Positions 43,507-50,387 of a stretch of DNA of 64,000 nt are shown one piece after another. Both the position numbers and the translations under genes were made by a program. Position 1 is the stretch's first letter. Every line of letters starts with the position of its first letter. Source of the DNA: Arthrobacter sp. 260 (GTDB lineage: Bacteria; Actinomycetota; Actinomycetes; Actinomycetales; Micrococcaceae); NCBI RefSeq assembly GCF_013116745.1, contig NZ_JABFOE010000007.1, forward strand, positions 124,001 through 188,000, in the 5' to 3' direction. Below the pieces are notes generated by a model that saw only the letters and a program-made list of their open reading frames with translations, was not told where the DNA came from and did not search any database.

Positions 43507-44610
43507 GTGACTGAATCTGCGAACCCCGGCTGGACCAGCGCTGGTCACCCGCGCTCCGACAGCGCCGAGCTCGATACTGCCACCGGGGCCATCGCCACCG
43601 GCCTGCGGCTCCCGCCCGGTTTCGCCCTGATCGCCGACGATCCCGACCTGGGTCCGGCAGTCTCCACCTGTCTCGCGAAGGTGGAAAAGCAGCTGCGTGA
43701 AGCGATCGCCAGCTCCGACCCGCTGGCAGACGCCACCAGCCGTCACCTGGTCGAAGCCGGTGGCAAACGGATCCGGCCGCTGCTGACCATCCTCGCTTCC
43801 CACCTCGGCGATTCCAGCCGCCCCGAGGTGGTCCAGGCCGCCGTCGTCGTCGAACTGACCCACCTGGCCACGCTCTATCACGACGACGTCATGGACTCTG
43901 CCCCCTACCGCCGCGGCGCCCCGACGGCGCACGAGGTGTGGGGGAACTCGGTCGCCATCCTGACCGGTGACCTGATCTTCGCCCGCGCCTCAATCCTGGT
44001 ATCGGAGCTGGGTGGCCAGGCGCTCGGGATCCAGGCGCGTACCTTTGAGCGGCTCTGCCTGGGCCAGCTGCATGAGACGGTGGGCCCTCGCGAGGATGAA
44101 GACCCCGTGGAGCACTACCTCTCGGTAATTGCCGACAAGACCGGTTCCTTGGTGGCCGCGTCAGGCCAGCTGGGTGCCCTGTTTGGTGAGGCGCCGCAGT
44201 CGGCGATCGACGTCATGCTCGCCTATGGTGAGCGGGTCGGCGTGGCTTTCCAGCTGGCCGACGACGTCATCGACGTCACGGGCGTCAAGGTCACCTCGGG
44301 CAAGTCGCCCGGCACCGACCTGCGCGAAGGCGTGCCGACCCTGCCTGTCCTGCTGATCCGGCAGGCCGCGTCCCGTGGGGATGCCTCTGCCGTGGCCGTG
44401 CTGGACCTGGTGGATGGGGACCTCACCTCGGACGAGGCGCTTGCCACTGCCGTCGCCGCAGTCAGCGGCCACCCGGCCACCCAGGAAGCCTGGGCGGTAG
44501 CTCACCAGTGGGCCGACGACGCCGTCGCTGCCCTCGAGCCACTGCCCGAAAGCATCGTCAAGCAGGCACTGACCGCGTTTGCGCAGGCAGTGGTCACCCG
44601 GGACGTCTAG
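43507..44610 (+). CDS. Polyprenyl diphosphate synthase for the menaquinone side chain
   Basis: A 367-residue trans-prenyltransferase. The first aspartate-rich motif is DDVMD in 'LYHDDVMDSAPYRRG' and the second DDVID in 'LADDVIDVTG'. 'VEAGGKRIRPLLTILAS' is the substrate-binding opening and 'GKSPGTDLREGVPTLPVLL' follows the second motif. It elongates isoprenyl diphosphates to a long-chain product (C35-C45), probably the menaquinone tail, in view of the adjacent men genes. The N-terminal ~45 residues are not conserved. The GTG start lies 9 bp after menJ. The downstream region begins with palindrome copy C. Confidence 0.92.
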   Translation: MTESANPGWTSAGHPRSDSAELDTATGAIATGLRLPPGFALIADDPDLGPAVSTCLAKVEKQLREAIASSDPLADATSRHLVEAGGKRIRPLLTILASHLGDSSRPEVVQAAVVVELTHLATLYHDDVMDSAPYRRGAPTAHEVWGNSVAILTGDLIFARASILVSELGGQALGIQARTFERLCLGQLHETVGPREDEDPVEHYLSVIADKTGSLVAASGQLGALFGEAPQSAIDVMLAYGERVGVAFQLADDVIDVTGVKVTSGKSPGTDLREGVPTLPVLLIRQAASRGDASAVAVLDLVDGDLTSDEALATAVAAVSGHPATQEAWAVAHQWADDAVAALEPLPESIVKQALTAFAQAVVTRDV

Positions 44611-44642
44611 TCCTTTCCTGTTCCCGCGCCAGATCCCTGCCG

Positions 44643-44746
44643 GCGTGCACGTTTCCCCACGTTCTTTGTCCAGCAGGGCCACGTCGACGGCGTGTCTCCC
44701 GCCGCCACGGGGTCTGCTGCCCGGTAGGTGGGGAAACCTGCACGGC
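44643..44746. repeat. Dispersed ~104-bp palindromic element, copy C
   Basis: The left arm GTGCACGTTTCCCCACGT (44645-44662) and the right arm with GGGGAAACCTGCAC (44730-44743) are inverted, 99 bp end to end. The interior holds CAGCAG and CTGCTG arms and the palindrome CGTCGACG, so the element can fold further. It lies between the polyprenyl synthase and the DUF559 gene. Confidence 0.82.
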
Positions 44747-44870
44747 TCCCGATGCGGCGGGCTTTGTCTTCACCTCCCCAGCCGTCCTCCGTCGACGCTT
44801 CTTGGTGAAGCTGCCCACATAAGGGCAGTCGGGCGACCGCAGACCGGAGGGAATCGGGTGCACTGTCCGG

Positions 44871-45695
44871 ATGGATACCATCGCCACCCTCAGGGGTCTG
44901 GGGTCGGTCGCCCGCTGCAGCGAGGTGCTAAGACGAGGTCCGACCCGCCGCCAGATTGACCGCCATGTGGCACGCGGTGAGATTCGCCGACTCCGCCCGG
45001 GGGTAATAGCCCTGCCCGACGCGCGCCCCGACTATGTGGCGGCCGTCCTCAACAACGGTCGGCTGACCTGTGTTTCCGCTGCGGGGGCCTACGACCTGTG
45101 GACGATTTCTCCAGCGACCACCCTGCACCTGAGTTGCCGACATGGACATGGCGGCGGATACACGAACCACCGGGTGCAAACCGTCCCACCCCATCCACGG
45201 GTGCCGCTGGTGGGAGTGGTGGACGTGCTGATCCACGCATTGAGATGCCTTCCACCGCTGGAAGCCGCCGTCATGGTCGAGTGCGCACTCCGTCGTGGCG
45301 ACACGGTCCGGAGCTTCCTGCTGGATCAGCTACCGGGGGACCGGAACGGCACTGCCCGGGCGGTAGTGGACCTCGTGACCTGTACGGCCGAGTCTCCCCT
45401 GGAGGTGGTGGCACGGATCCTGTTCATGAATGCGGGATTCCACGTCGAAACCCAGGTACCGCTGACCGGCGTCGGAAGGGTTGACTTCCTGCTGGAGGGC
45501 TTCCTGGTGGTTGAAGTGGACGGGGCCGCCTACCACTCCGACCGCCGCGCCTTGAGGCGAGACCTCCGGCGAAACAACGCGGTCATGGTGGGTGGGTATC
45601 TCGTCCTCCGGTACAGCTACGAGGACATCATGTTCCACCCCGACGAGGTGCTGTGGGAGATCCGTCAGGTCTTTTCAGGCCGCGTGATCCGCTGA
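44871..45695 (+). CDS. DUF559 (Vsr-like nuclease fold) protein with N-terminal helix-turn-helix region
   Basis: A 274-residue protein. The N-terminus (about 1-55) has 'GLGSVARCSEVLRRGPTRRQIDRHVARGEIRRLRPGVIALP', like the antitoxin-type winged helix of AbiEi-like and DUF559 proteins. The C-terminal ~100 residues carry the DUF559 restriction-fold core: 'ESPLEVVARILFMNAGF', 'VGRVDFLLEGFLVVEVDGAAYHSDRRALRRDLRRNNAVMVGGYLVLRYSYEDIM', with an E..DF..E.DG pattern like the metal site of Vsr-type nucleases. Function unknown; a DNA nuclease or a regulator is possible. It is bracketed by two copies of the 99-bp palindrome (C upstream, D downstream). An upstream hairpin CTGCCC-N6-GGGCAG (44811-44828) precedes it. 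Confidence 0.72.
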   Translation: MDTIATLRGLGSVARCSEVLRRGPTRRQIDRHVARGEIRRLRPGVIALPDARPDYVAAVLNNGRLTCVSAAGAYDLWTISPATTLHLSCRHGHGGGYTNHRVQTVPPHPRVPLVGVVDVLIHALRCLPPLEAAVMVECALRRGDTVRSFLLDQLPGDRNGTARAVVDLVTCTAESPLEVVARILFMNAGFHVETQVPLTGVGRVDFLLEGFLVVEVDGAAYHSDRRALRRDLRRNNAVMVGGYLVLRYSYEDIMFHPDEVLWEIRQVFSGRVIR

Positions 45696-45698
45696 CCC

Positions 45699-45803
45699 GC
45701 GTGCAGGTTTCCCCAGGTACTGGCCCGGATCCGGGCCGCAGACCGGTGTGTCGGCCGCGGACACGCAGATGATGCTTCACAACCTGGGGAAACCTGCACA
45801 GGC
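45699..45803. repeat. Dispersed ~104-bp palindromic element, copy D
   Basis: The left arm GTGCAGGTTTCCCCAGGT (45701-45718) and the right arm ACCTGGGGAAACCTGCAC (45782-45799) are exact inverted repeats over 18 bp, 99 bp end to end; this copy is closest to the family consensus. The interior holds the 16-bp palindrome GGCCCGGATCCGGGCC and a GTGTC/GACAC pair. It lies between converging DUF559 and HIT genes. Confidence 0.85.
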
Positions 45804-45842
45804 ACAAGCCACCACGGGAAGGGCAAACGACCCAGCCGAGTA

Positions 45843-46313
45843 CTACAGGACGGAGCGGAGCTCGTCGGCCTTCCGTGCCCGGACCGCGGGGTCCACGATG
45901 GGGCGCTTCGGCGTGAAGTAGAAGCCGTCGTCGTGCCACCGGGGGAGGACATGCTGGTGATAGTGCCAGACGTGCTGGCTGCCGGCAGGTTCGTTGTGCT
46001 GCCGGGTGGAGATGCCATCCGGCGCCCAGGCGCGTTTGATGGCGACGGCCATGTCGCGGGTGACAGTCATGATGCGGGCGGCGACGTCGTCGGGCAATTC
46101 ATACAGCAACTCGAAGTGGGCGCGAGGAGTCACCAGCACGTGGCCGGGGTGCGGTTCGAATCCGTGGGAGGCAATAAAGGCCAGCACCAGGTCGTCCGAG
46201 TAGATCAGATCGCCGGGTCGGCACAGGTTCCTTGGCGCACTGAAATCTCCGGCAGCAAAGTCGCAGAACGGGCACTGGTAACCGTCAGGCGCGTGCCGCA
46301 CCCATTCGGTCAC
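45843..46313 (-). CDS. HIT family nucleotide hydrolase/transferase
   Basis: A 156-residue HIT protein. The signature histidine triad is in 'HVWHYHQHVLPRW' (HxHxH), preceded by 'LVLAFIASHGFEPHPGHVLVTPRAHFELLYELPDD', and there is a Cys pair 'CPFC' near the N-terminus (about 16-19) as in zinc-binding members. Such proteins hydrolyse dinucleoside polyphosphates or AMP-amines. The GTG at 46313 overlaps the upstream gene's stop by four bases (GTGA), so it is translated with the SMI1/KNR4-like protein. Upstream codons in this frame lie inside that gene and give a non-HIT sequence. Confidence 0.87.
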   Translation of the reverse strand: MTEWVRHAPDGYQCPFCDFAAGDFSAPRNLCRPGDLIYSDDLVLAFIASHGFEPHPGHVLVTPRAHFELLYELPDDVAARIMTVTRDMAVAIKRAWAPDGISTRQHNEPAGSQHVWHYHQHVLPRWHDDGFYFTPKRPIVDPAVRARKADELRSVL

Positions 46314-46738
46314 TGCTCGTCCGTGTCTTCCTCGAACACCCACTCGAACATGTCCAGGACATACTCGCTGAAGGTGCCCTCTTCGCTCTTCCACGTTCCC
46401 CGGGCATTATTGCGACGCCAGATGATAGGGTCCGGGACGTTCAACTGGTCCACGCGGATTCCCCAGGTGTACTTCTCCTCTTCATCCTCGAGGAAAAGGA
46501 GGTGACCGTCTTCGATGGTCAGCTCGTCGGGATCCCAGAAGAAGTGGTACGCCTCCATGATGTCCTCGACGGCGCCGACCGCGAGGTAGAAGTCGCGCAG
46601 CGCGAGCGGGAGGTCAAAATCCTGGTCCTCCATGAGGTCCTGGAGTTCCTCTTTCGACAGGCCATCTTTCGCCGACCACTGGTCATCGAAGTACGCCGGA
46701 ACAAGCGCACGGAATTTGTCCAGGAATAGCTCAGTCAC
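46310..46738 (-). CDS. SMI1/KNR4 (SUKH)-family-like acidic protein
   Basis: About 142 residues, very acidic. The pattern 'FDLPLALRDFYLAVGAVEDI' (LP..L..FY...G), 'DELTIEDGHLLFLEDEEEKYTWGIRVDQL' and 'DPIIWRRNNARGTW' matches the SUKH superfamily, whose members include immunity proteins to secreted toxins as well as housekeeping forms. No toxin gene is next to it. GTG 46738, with GGAG six bases upstream, is preferred over ATG 46771, which would add an odd 'MYPPPPPLEFQ' lead. It is co-translated with the HIT protein (four-base overlap). A role outside toxin immunity is therefore possible. Confidence 0.68.
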   Translation of the reverse strand: MTELFLDKFRALVPAYFDDQWSAKDGLSKEELQDLMEDQDFDLPLALRDFYLAVGAVEDIMEAYHFFWDPDELTIEDGHLLFLEDEEEKYTWGIRVDQLNVPDPIIWRRNNARGTWKSEEGTFSEYVLDMFEWVFEEDTDEQ

Positions 46739-46798
46739 TTGGAACTCCAGGGGTGGGGGTGGGGGATACATCCATCCTAGCCCCCGCTGCGGGGTCGG

Positions 46799-47440
46799 TT
46801 AAGCAGTGCCTGAACGCTTCCAGCCGAGCACCGCGAGGGGCGCCCGCCAGCTGAAGCGCCACGCGAGAACCCGCAGCGCGAAGACCAGTGTCGCGACGAC
46901 GGCTCCGGTCACCACGTTGAACCACCCAGTGCCCACCAGCAGGGTAGTCAGTCCGGCGCCCAGCATCGCGGGGAGGGCATAGATGTCCCGCGGATCGAAC
47001 AGCTGGGGTATCTCGTTCGCGACGACGTCGCGCAGTAATCCGCCGCCCACGGCCGTGGTCACCCCAAGCAGGATCCCCGCTACCGGGTGCAGTCCGAACT
47101 CGAGCGCCTTGACCGTGCCGGTAATACAGAACAATCCCAGGCCTGCGGCGTCGAAGACCACCAACAGGTTGCTGACCCGCTCCACTCCGGAGAACAGGAA
47201 ATACACCAGCAGGGTGGCGAGTACCGGCGGAATCAGGTAGGCGGGATTCGAGAACGCCGCCGGAACCGTGTCGATGATGAGGTCCCGTGCCACACCGCCG
47301 CCCAGCCCGGCGAGCGAGGCGAGGAGCAGGGAACCCACCAGATCGAAGCCCTTGCGTGCAGCCAGCAGGGAGCCGGAGACGGCGAAGAAGAAGACTCCCA
47401 GCAGGTCGATCAGCAGGGCTACGTCCGCCGCGTCGATCAT
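46799..47440 (-). CDS. TRIC-type cation channel (UPF0126)
   Basis: A 213-residue membrane protein with seven predicted helices in two pseudo-repeated halves. The repeats are visible as 'VFFFAVSGSLLAARKGFDLVGSLLLASLAGLGGGVARDLIID' and 'FDAAGLGLFCITGTVKALEFGLHPVAGILLGVTTAVGGGLLRDVVANE', each with the GLGGGxxRD / AVGGGLLRD motif of the prokaryotic trimeric intracellular cation channels. It conducts monovalent cations; the physiological role in bacteria is not settled. It is separated from the SMI1/KNR4-like gene by 60 bp. Confidence 0.9.
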   Translation of the reverse strand: MIDAADVALLIDLLGVFFFAVSGSLLAARKGFDLVGSLLLASLAGLGGGVARDLIIDTVPAAFSNPAYLIPPVLATLLVYFLFSGVERVSNLLVVFDAAGLGLFCITGTVKALEFGLHPVAGILLGVTTAVGGGLLRDVVANEIPQLFDPRDIYALPAMLGAGLTTLLVGTGWFNVVTGAVVATLVFALRVLAWRFSWRAPLAVLGWKRSGTA

Positions 47441-47541
47441 GGGTTCCTCGCTGTCCGGGTTGCACGTGGTTGGTCTGCGCCAGATGCATTACCGGCCTCC
47501 ACGAGTTTACCCAGAGCCAGCCACCGCGGGCTGCCGGGGTG

Positions 47542-48174
47542 TTAGCGGATCCGCCGGGCGAGACCGGGATAGTCCACCACGACGCCGTCGTCGTCCACGG
47601 TGAGTTCGGCAGTAAAGCCGCCGTTACCCGAGCTGTACAACACCATGGCGGGACTATCCTCACGCGCTGAACGCACATGGCTGTACACCTGACGGCTGGG
47701 GATCACGCGCAGGCTCGGCACCTCCACCCAGGCCATGGTCAACTCGGTTTCATCGACCGGAGCGGCGTCCCCCGACAGAAGGTCCAGCCGCAGGATCGGC
47801 ATGGTGTTGGTGACCGGGCACAGGCCCAGGTCACAGTCCAACGCGCCAGCCAGGGCGTCAGGGTCAGTGATTCCGGGTTCCGGAAGGGCTGAATCTCCAG
47901 AACTGTGCGCCATGCAGGACCACTCACCGGCCTCGCTGCGGTCCAGCTCGAGGTGGCGGCTCCACCCCCGCCCGTGGACCGTCGCGGTGAGCCGCTGGGT
48001 GACCCAGCCCGAGGTCGTCGCGAGCGCCCAGCTGATCGCGTAGTCAGCGGTCCGGGAAGTTCCGTGCGCGGTGAGGCGGTCGGTCTCGAGGTTGATCGTT
48101 GCCGTGTCGATCCTGGTGGGATCGTCCTCGCCCTGCCAGCTGTGCTGGAGGCTGGTGTGTGCCGGGTTTACCAT
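47542..48174 (-). CDS. Putative glycolipid-binding protein (DUF1089 type)
   Basis: A 210-residue protein resembling the putative glycolipid-binding family: 'TADYAISWALATTSGWVTQRLTATVHGRGWSRHLELDRSEAGEWSC', 'DCDLGLCPVTNTMPILRLDLLSG' and a closing 'VLYSSGNGGFTAELTVDDDGVVVDYPGLARRI' are its hallmark pieces. There is no signal peptide. The biochemical role of the family is not known to me, and the name rests on its structure. It is divergent from the esterase gene, 54 bp apart. Confidence 0.75.
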   Translation of the reverse strand: MVNPAHTSLQHSWQGEDDPTRIDTATINLETDRLTAHGTSRTADYAISWALATTSGWVTQRLTATVHGRGWSRHLELDRSEAGEWSCMAHSSGDSALPEPGITDPDALAGALDCDLGLCPVTNTMPILRLDLLSGDAAPVDETELTMAWVEVPSLRVIPSRQVYSHVRSAREDSPAMVLYSSGNGGFTAELTVDDDGVVVDYPGLARRIR

Positions 48175-48228
48175 CCTCTCACCTTAGGCAGCGGCGCCCG
48201 CCACCGCTAGGCCTCTAGAGTTAAGCCC

Positions 48229-49197
48229 ATGATCCCGACCAACCGGACCGCTCCCAATCGTCCGAGCGTGCCCATGCGACTTGTCAGTGCCGCGTTGCGT
48301 CTGACGCCCACCAAGGCGCACTACAACTCGGTCGGCTGGATGCGGGGACACTACCTGCAGCGCACCTATCCCAGCCCCGCGCCGCTGACCCGCGCGCTGC
48401 GCCGGCAGTGCAGCATCGAGGATTACCTCGTTGATGGTGTCCGGACACTGACGCTGCGGCCGCGGTCCGGTGGCTCGGGCCGGCACATCATCTACACCCA
48501 CGGCGGCACCTACATCAACGAACTGGCCATAGTGCACTGGTGGATCATCGCTGCTTTGATCAGATCCACCGGTGCCACGGTGACGGTTCCGCTGTACCGG
48601 TTGGCACCCGAGCACACGGTCACCGAGGCCTACCGCTATCTCACCGCCGTCTACGAGCGGGTGCTCAGCACCACCGCCGCCGACGACGTCGTCCTGGCGG
48701 GCGACTCGGCGGGTGCAGGCTTGGCGGTGGGGCAGGCGTTGCATTTCGCCGCCGCGGATCTGCCGCGTCCCGGCCGGCTGGTGCTGTTCTCACCGTGGCT
48801 GGACATCACCGGCACCAACCCGGATATTCCACAGTACGATCGGGTTGACCCGATGCTGGGCGTGCCCGGCGCCGTCGAGGCCGGCAGATGGTGGGCAGGG
48901 GATGCCGACCCGCGGCACCCCTCACTCAGCCCAGTCTTCGCTTCACCGACTGCGTTGGCTGGCCTGCCGCCGACCTCCATTTATCAGGGCACCCGGGACA
49001 TCTGCATGGCGGATGCTCTCGCCTTTGAACGGGGGATGCGCGACGCCGGCGGCGACGTGACGCTCCATCGGTTTGCCGGGGCGTTCCACGTGTTTGTCGG
49101 GATGCCGTGGCTCCCCGAATCGCGGGCGGTGTTCGCTGATATCGCCGAGACTTTGCCGACAGAAGAATCAGTGGCGAAAGAGAAGCCTCAACTGTAG
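48229..49197 (+). CDS. Alpha/beta-hydrolase, HSL-type esterase
   Basis: A 322-residue enzyme. The oxyanion segment 'YTHGGTYINELAIVHWW' (HGG, with T replacing the third G), the nucleophile elbow 'LAGDSAGAGLAVGQAL' (GDSAG), the acid Asp in 'TRDICMADALAFERG' and the His in 'GAFHVFVGMPWLPE' place it in the hormone-sensitive-lipase family. Esterase or carboxylesterase activity on short acyl esters is likely. It may be secreted through no obvious route, as there is no clear signal peptide. Confidence 0.85.
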   Translation: MIPTNRTAPNRPSVPMRLVSAALRLTPTKAHYNSVGWMRGHYLQRTYPSPAPLTRALRRQCSIEDYLVDGVRTLTLRPRSGGSGRHIIYTHGGTYINELAIVHWWIIAALIRSTGATVTVPLYRLAPEHTVTEAYRYLTAVYERVLSTTAADDVVLAGDSAGAGLAVGQALHFAAADLPRPGRLVLFSPWLDITGTNPDIPQYDRVDPMLGVPGAVEAGRWWAGDADPRHPSLSPVFASPTALAGLPPTSIYQGTRDICMADALAFERGMRDAGGDVTLHRFAGAFHVFVGMPWLPESRAVFADIAETLPTEESVAKEKPQL

Positions 49198-49461
49198 ACG
49201 CAATTGCTCGGGAGGATTATGCTTGGTGTACTGCCCCAGACCCTGGCACCGTGTTGAGTATGGGCATTCCGCGGAAGCAATTGGTCGGGGCATTTTCTAT
49301 TCTCCCTGACTTGGTGTTCTTGCCAGGCGGCGCGTTCCTGCTTAGCCGTTTATGGCTCAACATTTGGTGGCAGCAGTGCGAATCCTCAGCATCGTCGGTC
49401 ATGGGGAGGTATATGAGATATGAGTTCTGAGACAGTCGAACGACTCTTAGAGGGAGACCAT

Positions 49462-49494
49462 ATGGCAGCTAAACCGCGGTTAGTAGTCGATTAG
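49462..49494 (+). CDS. Candidate 10-codon leader peptide (MAAKPRLVVD)
   Basis: GAGGGAGA lies a few bases before an ATG that reads MAAKPRLVVD and stop. A large hairpin follows 37 bp later. The ribosome site is good, but a ten-codon frame can arise by chance and nothing of known function follows on this strand. It may be a truncated gene start or a leader peptide. Confidence 0.25.
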   Translation: MAAKPRLVVD

Positions 49495-49530
49495 GTACAT
49501 CGGCACTGACGGCAACATGACAACTTGCGT

Positions 49531-49576
49531 TGTCAGCCGGTTCGGTAATTCCCCCCAGCCACCGAACCGGCTGGCA
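49531..49576. terminator. 13-bp perfect stem-loop, extendable to 16 bp
   Basis: CAGCCGGTTCGGT pairs with ACCGAACCGGCTG around a 14-nt loop. It is a plausible end for transcripts from the esterase side, but no U tract follows and the esterase stop is 330 bp away. Confidence 0.5.
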
Positions 49577-49610
49577 GCGCTCCTCTATTTAAGGCGCGGT
49601 TACTTCATTT

Positions 49611-49638
49611 AGGGCGCGGTTACTTGAAACCGCGCCCT
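49611..49638 (-). terminator. 11-bp stem-loop after the first GAF-ANTAR gene
   Basis: AGGGCGCGGTT pairs with AACCGCGCCCT over a 6-nt loop, 27 bp past the gene stop on the minus strand. The GGCGCGGTTACTT unit also occurs 20 bp earlier (49593-49605), which could give an alternative fold. Confidence 0.55.
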
Positions 49639-49664
49639 GGCGTATTAGCGCCGGGCGCAGGATC

Positions 49665-50378
49665 TCAGAGCGTCAGGGAACGGTCAACGATCCTGGCGGC
49701 GGTGTCGTGCAGGGTGAGGTGGTTGCTCCGGGCGTGATTGCGGATCCGGGTGAACGATTCATGCATGTTGACGTTGCTCAGCTGGGCCACAACACCCTTG
49801 GCCTGTTCGATGAGGATGCGGCTGGTCAGCGCCCGCTGCAACTGGTCATTGATCATTTCGGCCTCGCGGATCGCCCGCTCCTGCAGGATGCTGATGGTCG
49901 CCACGTCGGCCAGCGCCTGGCCAATGGCCGCGTCCTCGGCACTGAGCGCCCCAGAGATGCTCCCAAACAGGTTGAGCGCACCGATGGTCCTGCCCCTGAC
50001 CCTGAGGGGAATGGCGTGCACCGAGCGAAATCCTTGGGACAGGGCGGCATCCTTGAACTCTGGCCAGCGGTCTCCGAGCTCCCTGATGTCGTTGACAGTG
50101 ACCACCGTGCCCGTCAGGAAACATTCGACACAGGGGCCCGCACCGGCCTCCCGCTGCAGCACCTCCACGAGTTGGCTTTCCTCGCTGGTGGAGGCCAACA
50201 CCTGTAGCTCGCCGTACTGATCCACCAGGAGCAGGCCAGCCGCTGAAGCGTCAAGGATGCCGATCGATTCCTCGACGAGGGCGTGCAGGAGGTCAAGGAC
50301 GTCATAGTCGTCAACCAAAGTGTCGGCGATCTTTACAAAAGCGGCGCTGACGCGTTCCGCCCGGGTCGTGGTCACCAT
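49665..50378 (-). CDS. GAF and ANTAR domain RNA-binding regulator (first of a pair)
   Basis: A 237-residue protein. The GAF domain (about residues 15-165) reads 'ALVEESIGILDASAAGLLLVDQYGELQVLASTSEES...GAGPCVECFLTG...FRSVHAIPLRVRGRTIGALNLFG'. The C-terminal ANTAR domain (about 175-237) reads 'QLQRALTSRILIEQAKGVVAQLSNVNMHESFTRIRNHARSNHLTLHDTAARIVD', the three-helix fold that binds paired hairpins and prevents termination. Ligand and RNA targets are unknown. It sits 9 bp after the second GAF-ANTAR gene. Confidence 0.88.
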   Translation of the reverse strand: MVTTTRAERVSAAFVKIADTLVDDYDVLDLLHALVEESIGILDASAAGLLLVDQYGELQVLASTSEESQLVEVLQREAGAGPCVECFLTGTVVTVNDIRELGDRWPEFKDAALSQGFRSVHAIPLRVRGRTIGALNLFGSISGALSAEDAAIGQALADVATISILQERAIREAEMINDQLQRALTSRILIEQAKGVVAQLSNVNMHESFTRIRNHARSNHLTLHDTAARIVDRSLTL

Positions 50379-50387
50379 AAGTAAAGT

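Larger units (their letters stand above)
49198..49664. other. 467-bp gap with two strong hairpins and a 10-codon open frame
   Basis: No convincing gene. It contains AT-richer sequence (about 49280-49500), an ATG with a good ribosome site and ten codons (49462-49494), a 13-bp perfect inverted repeat (49534-49573) and a GGCGCGGTTACTT direct repeat next to an 11-bp hairpin (49611-49638). Confidence 0.6.

Noticed and set aside
44871-45695. Calling the DUF559 protein an AbiEi antitoxin of a toxin-antitoxin pair
   Set aside because: Only the N-terminal HTH is similar; no AbiEii-type nucleotidyltransferase gene lies next to it.
8407-45803. CRISPR array or insertion sequence for the ~99-bp repeats
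   Set aside because: The copies are dispersed, not in a regularly spaced array; no cas or transposase gene is present and no target-site duplication is visible.
46739-46771. ATG 46771 as start of the SMI1/KNR4-like gene
   Set aside because: It adds an odd polyproline lead, and the ribosome site GGAG points to GTG 46738.
49217-49402. A 61-codon minus-strand frame in the gap before the ANTAR genes
   Set aside because: No ribosome site, no motif and a composition like random translation.
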